The notes under the pieces are model-generated. The model worked only from the letters and a program-made list of their open reading frames with translations, was not told where the DNA came from and searched no databases. Below are positions 57,798-64,000 of a DNA stretch of 64,000 nt, piece after piece. A program made the translations under genes and the position numbers. Source of the stretch: Avena insularis (lineage: Eukaryota > Streptophyta > Magnoliopsida > Poales > Poaceae). Each line of letters begins with the position of its first letter. The stretch's first letter is position 1. The DNA is taken from contig CM042696.1 of the NCBI GenBank assembly GCA_023614405.1, forward strand, positions 335,101,211-335,165,210, written 5' to 3'.

Positions 57798-59838
57798 TTG
57801 TTAAAAGAGCACGCATGCGATAACTCTAGCTGTGGTTCATGGGAAGAGCATACATACAATGACACTAGTGGATCCATGTGTGGTTCATGGGAAGAACACA
57901 CATGCAACGACACCGGTGGATCCATGTGTGGTCTATGGGAAGAACACACATGCAATGACACTGGTGGATCCATGTGTGGTTCATGGGAAGAACACACATG
58001 CAATGACAATGGTGGATCCATGTGTGATATGTGGGAAGAGCAGACATGCAATGACTCTAGATGTGGTTAATGAACAGAGCTGACATGCAATGACACCGGT
58101 GGATCCATGTGTGGTTCAAGGGAAGAACACACATGCAATCACACTGGTTGTGGTTCATGATATGGTCTGTGAGAAGAACACACATGCAATGACACTGGTG
58201 GAATCATTTGTGGTCTGTGAGAAGAACACACATGCAATGACACTGGGTGTGGTTCATGATATGGTTTGTGAGAAGACCACACATGCAATGACACTAGTGG
58301 ATCCATGTATGGTCTTTGGGAAGAACACACAAGCAATGACACTGGTGATATGTTGTTTGTGAGAAGAACACATATCCAATGACTCTAGCTGTGGTTCATG
58401 AAAAGAGCATACATGCAATGACATTGGTGGATCCATGTGTGGTTCATGGGAAGAACACACATGCGATGACACTGGATGGATCCATGTGTGGTTCATGAGA
58501 AGAGCAGACATGCAATGACACTGGTGGATCCATGTGTGGTTCATGGGAAGAACACACATGCAATGAATCTGGTGATATGTGGTTTGTGAAAAGAACAGAC
58601 ATGGAATGACTCTAGCTGTGGTTAGTGAGAATAACACACATGCAATGACACTGGGTGTGGTTTATGATATGGTTTGTGAGAAGAACACACATGAAATGAC
58701 ACTAGTGGATCCATGTGTGGTCTTTGGGAAGAACACACATGCAATGACACTGGTGATATGTGGTCTGTGAGAAGAACACACATCCAATGACTCTAGTTGT
58801 GGTTCATGAAAAGAGCAGACATGCAATGACACTAGTGGATCCATGTGTGCTTCATGGGAAGAACACACATGCAATGACACTGGGTGTGGTTCATGATATG
58901 GTTTGTGAGAAGAACACACATACAATGACACTGGTGGATCCATGTGTGGTCTTTGGGAAGAACACACATGCAATGACACTGGTGATGTGTGGTATGTGGG
59001 AAGAGCAGACATGCAATGACATTGGTGGATCCATGTGTGGTTCATGGGAAGAACACACATGCAATGACACTGGGTGTGGTTCATGATATGGTCTGTGAGA
59101 AAAACACACAAGAAATGACACTAGTGGATCCATGTGTGGTTTGTTAGAAGAACACACATGCAATGACACTCGGTGTGGTTCATGATATGGTTTGTCAGAA
59201 GAACACACACGCAATGACACTGGTGGATCCATGTGTGGTCTTTGGGAAGAACACACATGCAATGACACTGGATCCATGTGTGGTCTGTGAGAAGAACACA
59301 CATCCAATGACACTAGTTGTGGTTCATGAAAAGAGCAGACATGCAATGACACTGTTGGATCCATGTGTGGTTCAAGGGAAGAACGCACATGCAATGACAC
59401 TGGTTGGGGTTCATGATATGGTCTGTGAGAAGAACACACATGCAATGACACTAGTGGATCCATGTGTGGTCTGTGAGAAGAACACACATGCAATGACATT
59501 GGGTGTGGTTCATGATATGGTTTGTGAGAAGAACACACATGCAATGACACTAGTGGATCCATGTATGGTCTTTGGGAAGAACACACATGCAATGACACTG
59601 GTGATATGTGGTCTGTGAGAAGAACACACATCCAATGACTCTAGTTGTGGTTCATGAAAAGAGCATACATGTAATGACACTAGTGGATCCATGTGTGGTT
59701 CATGGTAAGAACACACATGCGATGACACTAGGTGGATCCATGTGTGGTTCATGAGAAGAGCAGACATGCAATGACACTGGGTGTGGTTCAGGATATGGTT
59801 TGTAAGAAGAACACACATGCAATGACTCTAGTTGTGGT
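57798..59838 (+). repeat. Higher-order repeat unit 1 of the minisatellite (2041 bp)
   Basis: Bounded by the marker TTGTTAAAAGAGCACGCATG at about 57798, whose next copy is at 59839. A partial, 1054-bp preceding unit starts with the same marker at about 56744. Confidence 0.8.
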
Positions 59839-61949
59839 TTGTTAAAAGAGCACGCATGCGATAACTCTAGATGTGGTTCATGGGAAGAGCAGACATACAA
59901 TGACACTAGTGGATCCATGTGTGGTTCATGGGAAGAACACACATGCAACGACACCGGTGGATCCATGTGTGGTCTATGGGAAGAACACACATGCAATGAC
60001 ACTGGTGGATCCATGTGTGGTTCATGGGAAGAACACACATGCAATGACAATGGTGGATCCATGTGTGATATGTGGGAAGAGCAGACATGCAATGACTCTA
60101 GATGTGGTTAATGAACAGAGCTGACATGCAATGACACCGGTGGATCCATGTGTGGTTCAAGGGAAGAACACACATGCAATGACACAGGTTGTGGTTCATG
60201 ATATGGTCTTTGAGAAGAACACACATGCAATGACACTGGTGGAATCATGTGTGGTCTGTGAGAAGAACACACATGCAATGACACTGGGTGTGGTTCATGA
60301 TATGGTTTGTGAGAAGACCACACATGCAATGACACTAGTGGATCCATGTATGGTCTTTGGGAAGAACACACAAGCAATGACACTGGTGATATGTTGTTTG
60401 TGAGAAGAACACACATCCAATGACTCTAGCTGTGGTTCATGAAAAGAGCATACATGCAATGACATTGGTGGATCCATGTGTGGTTCATGGGAAGAACACA
60501 CATGCGATGACACTGGATGGATCCATGTGTGGTTCATGAGAAGAGCAGACATGCAATGACACCGGTGGATCCATGTGTGGTTCATGGGAAGAACACACAT
60601 GCAATGAATCTGGTGATATGTGGTTTGTGAAAAGAACAGACATGGAATGACTCTAGCTGTGGTTAGTGAGAAGAACACACATGCAATGACACTGGTGTGG
60701 TTTATGATATGGTTTGTGAGAAGAACACACATGCAATGACACTAGTGGATCCATGTGTGGTCTTTGGGAAGAACACACATGCAATGACACTGGTGATATG
60801 TGGTCTGTGAGAAGAACACACATCCAATGACTCTAGTTGTGGTTCATGAAAAGAGCAGACATGCAATGACACTAGTGGATCCATGTGTGCTTCATGGGAA
60901 GAACACACATGCAATGACACTGGGTGTGGTTCATGATATGGTTTGTGAGAAGAACACACATACAATGACACTGGTGGATCCATGTGTGGTCTTTGGGAAG
61001 AACACACATGCAATGACACTGGTGATGTGTGGTATGTGGGAAGAGCAGACATGCAATGACATTGGTGGATCCATGTGTGGTTCATGGGAAGAACACACAT
61101 GCAATGACACTGGGTGTGGTTCATGATATGGTCTGTGAGAAAAACACACAAGAAATGACACTAGTGGATCCATGTGTGGTCTGTTAGAAGAACACACATG
61201 CAATGACACTCGGTGTGGTTCATGATATGGTTTGTCAGAAGAACACACATGCAATGACACTGGTGGATCCATGTGTGGTCTTTGGGAAGAACACGCATGC
61301 AATGACACTGGATCCATGTGTGGTCTGTGAGAAGAACACACATCCAATGACACTAGTTGTGGTTCATGAAAAGAGCAGACATGCAATGACACTGGTGGCT
61401 CCATGTGTGGTTCATGGGAAGAACACAAATGCAATGACACTGGTGATATGTGGTCTGTGAGAAGAACACACATCCAATGACTCTAGTTGTGGTTCATGAA
61501 AAGAGCATACATGCAATGACACTAGTGGATCCATGTGTGGTTCATGGGAAGAACACACATGCGATGACACTGGATGGATCCATGTGTGGTTCATGAGAAG
61601 AGCAGACATGCAATGACACCGATGGATCCATGTGTGGTTCATGGGAAGAACACACATGCAATGAATCTGGTGATATTTGATTTGTGAAAAGAATAGACAT
61701 GCAATGACTCCGGTGGATCCATGTGTGGTTCATGGGAAGAACACACATGCAATGACTCTGGTGATAGGTGGTTTGTGAGAAGAACACACATGCAATGACT
61801 CTAGTTGTGGTTAATGAGAAGAGCAGACATGCAATGACACCGGTGGATCCATGTGTGGTTTGTGAGAAGAACACACATGCAATGACACTGGGTGTGGTTC
61901 AGGATATGGTTTGTAAGAAGAACACACATGCAATGACTCTAGTTGTGGT
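59839..61949 (+). repeat. Higher-order repeat unit 2 (2111 bp)
   Basis: Starts with the same marker. The internal order of monomers copies unit 1 (for example GAGAAGACCACACATGC at 58271 and 60312), with a block changed near its right end, so it is 70 bp longer. Confidence 0.8.
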
Positions 61950-64000
61950 TTGTTAAAAGAGCACGCATGCGATAACTCTAGCTGTGGTTCATGGGAAGAG
62001 CAGACATACAATGACACTAGTGGATCCATGTGTGGTTCATGGGAAGAACACACATGCAACGACACCGGTGGATCCATGTGTGGTCTATGGGAAGAACACA
62101 CATGCAATGACACTGGTGGATCCATGTGTGGTTCATGGGAAGAACACACATGCAATGACAATGGTGGATCCATGTGTGATATGTGGGAAGAGCAGACATG
62201 CAATGACTCTAGATGTGGTTAATGAACAGAGCTGACATGCAATGACACCGGTGGATCCATGTGTGGTTCAAGGGAAGAACACACATGCAATCACACTGGT
62301 TGTGGTTCATGATATGGTCTGTGAGAAGAACACACATGCAATGACACTGGTGGAATCATGTGTGGTATGTGAGAAGAACACACATGCAATGACACTGGGT
62401 GTGGTTCATGATATGGTTTGTGAGAAGACCACACATGCAATGACACTAGTGGATCCATGTATGGTCTTTGGGAAGAACACACAAGCAATGACACTGGTGA
62501 TATGTTGTTTGTGAGAAGAACACACATCCAATGACTCTAGCTGTGGTTCATGAAAAGAGCATACATGCAATGACACTGGTGGATCCATGTGTGGTTCATG
62601 GGAAGAACACACATGCGATGACACTGGATGGATCCATGTGTGGTTCATGAGAAGAGCAGACATGCAATGACACCGGTGGATCCATGTGTGGTTCATGGGA
62701 AGAACACACATGCAATGAATCTGGTGATATGTGGTTTGTGAAAAGAACAGACATGGAATGACTCTAGCTGTGGTTAGTGAGAAGAACACACATGCAATGA
62801 CACTGGGTGTGGTTTATGATATGGTTTGTGAGAAGAACACACATGCAATGACACTAGTGGATCCATGTGTGGTCTTTGGGAAGAACACACATGCAATGAC
62901 ACTGGTGATATGTGGTCTGTGAGAAGAACACACATCCAATGACTCTAGTTGTGGTTCATGAAAAGAGCAGACATGCAATGACACTAGTGGATCCATGTGT
63001 GGTTCATGGGAAGAACACACATGCAATGACACTGGGTGTGGTTCATGATATGGTTTGTGAGAAGAACACACATGCAATGACACTGGTGGATCCATGTGTG
63101 GTCTTTGGGAAGAACACACATGCAATGACACTGGGTGTGGTTCATGATATGGTTTGTGAGAAGAACACACATGCAATGACACTGGTGGATCCATGTGTAG
63201 TCTTTGGGAAGAACACACATCCAATGACTCTAGCTGTGGTTCATGAAAAGAGCATACATGCAATGACACTGGTGGATCCATGTGTGGTTCATGGGAAGAA
63301 CACACATGCGATGACACTGGATGGATCCATGTGTGGTTCGTGAGAAGAGCAGACATGCAATGACACCGGCGGATCCATGTGTGGTTCATGGGAAGAACAC
63401 ACATGCAATGACACCGGTGGATCTATGTGTGGTCTATGCGAAGAACACACATGCAATGACACTGGTGGATCCATGTGTGGTTCATGGGAAGAACACACAT
63501 GCAATGACACTGGTGGATCCATGTGTGATATGTGGGAAGAGCAGACATGCAATGACTCTAGATGTGGTTAATGAACAGAGCTGACATGCAATGACATCGG
63601 TGGATCCATGTCTGGTTCAAGGGAAGAACACACATGCAATGACACTGGTTGTGGTTCATGATATGGTCTGTGAGAAGAACACACATGCAATGACACTGGT
63701 GGAATCATGTGTGGTCTGTGAGAAGAACACACATGCAATGACACTGGGTGTGGTTCATGATATGGTTTGTGATAAGACCACACATGCAATGACACTAGTG
63801 GATCCATGTATGGTCTTTGGGAAGAACACACAAGCAATGACACTGGTGATATGTGGTTTGTGAGAAGAACACACATCCAATGACTCTAGCTGTGGTTCAT
63901 GAAAAGAGCATACATGCAATGACACTGGTGGATCCATGTGTGGTTCATGGGAAGAACACACATGCGATGACACTGGATGGATCCATGTGTGGTTCATGAG
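61950..64000 (+). repeat. Higher-order repeat unit 3 (runs out of the window)
   Basis: Starts with the same marker at 61950. The GAGAAGACCACAC marker is at 62423 and again, as GATAAGACCACAC, at about 63772, only 1.35 kb later, so this unit contains an early restart or a duplication. Confidence 0.7.

Larger units (their letters stand above)
56421..64000 (+). repeat. 48-bp minisatellite array with higher-order repeats
   Basis: Monomers follow the pattern ATGTGTGGTTCATGGGAAGA, ACACACATGCAATGACACTG, GTGGATCC (48 bp, with a BamHI site GGATCC). Variants of about 42-45 bp lack GGATCC and read GGTGTGGTTCATGATATGG or GACTCTAGTTGTGGTT. Around 150-160 monomers fit in the 7.58 kb seen; the array leaves the window. 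Because 48 is divisible by three, frames stay open for many monomers and give 16-residue repeats on the plus strand (CGSWEEHTCNDTGGSM, MTLVDPCVVHGKNTHA) and on the minus strand (DPPVSLHVCSSHEPHM). These ORFs all stop at irregular monomers, lack conserved starts, and are not annotated as genes. Confidence 0.92.

Noticed and set aside
56480..63997. Many long ORFs on both strands (up to 246 codons) in the terminal array
   Set aside because: They follow the 48-bp DNA period, exist in several frames and on both strands at once, and end where monomers are irregular. No start or composition pattern of a gene.
56421..64000. Possible CRISPR-like regular spacing
   Set aside because: There are no unique spacers between repeats; the whole monomer repeats, the context is a plant genome, and there are no cas genes.

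Overview
The window looks like nuclear DNA of a large-genome grass, most likely a Triticeae species (wheat, Aegilops or barley group). Pointers are many Stowaway MITEs with CTCCCTCCGT-type ends and TA duplications, a Tourist MITE, a gypsy LTR starting TGATAC, a copia LTR end with the ATATGCCCTAG motif, a CACTA element with CACTACAAG ends, a Helitron 3' end, and a few small intron-containing or broken genes. There is no bacterial-style operon, rRNA or CRISPR. Nearly everything is transposon or repeat; gene content is low.

Layout: (1) 1-4.53 kb, end of a gypsy-type retrotransposon and one LTR. (2) 4.57-16.9 kb, a cluster of a dispersed, mixed-orientation repeat family carrying (GATAA)n tracts. 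It is interrupted by MITEs and by a 4.6-kb block in which two 1.14-kb direct repeats bracket a small two-exon gene (11698-12343). (3) 17-26 kb, simple repeats, anonymous repeats, a split pseudogene resembling DUF295 proteins, a 0.77-kb transposon with CTA duplications, and a SINA-like gene lacking a RING domain and cut by a stop codon. (4) 26-28.5 kb, two tandem-repeat fields ending in a Helitron 3' terminus. (5) 28.5-51.7 kb, nested LTR elements. The main one is a 20-kb Tat-like gypsy element (29446-49401) with an antisense ORF downstream of integrase. A 6.66-kb CACTA element (30979-37642) sits just before its gag start, and a foreign 0.85-kb fragment sits inside its 5' LTR. A short minus-strand copia LTR and a related gypsy 3' LTR follow. 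(6) 52.5-56 kb, a small gene-like island: a hypothetical gene in pieces, an intact minus-strand 168-codon ORF and a frameshifted GRF zinc-finger gene. (7) 56.4 kb to the window end, a 48-bp BamHI-site minisatellite arranged in about 2.04-2.11-kb higher-order repeats.

The genes do not form a pathway. The order of insertion can be partly read: the repeat cluster was hit by several MITEs with recoverable empty sites; the Tat element appears to lie inside an older copia remnant; and the Tat element was itself later hit by CACTA. All pol domains of the Tat element carry stops, shifts or deletions, so it cannot move by itself.
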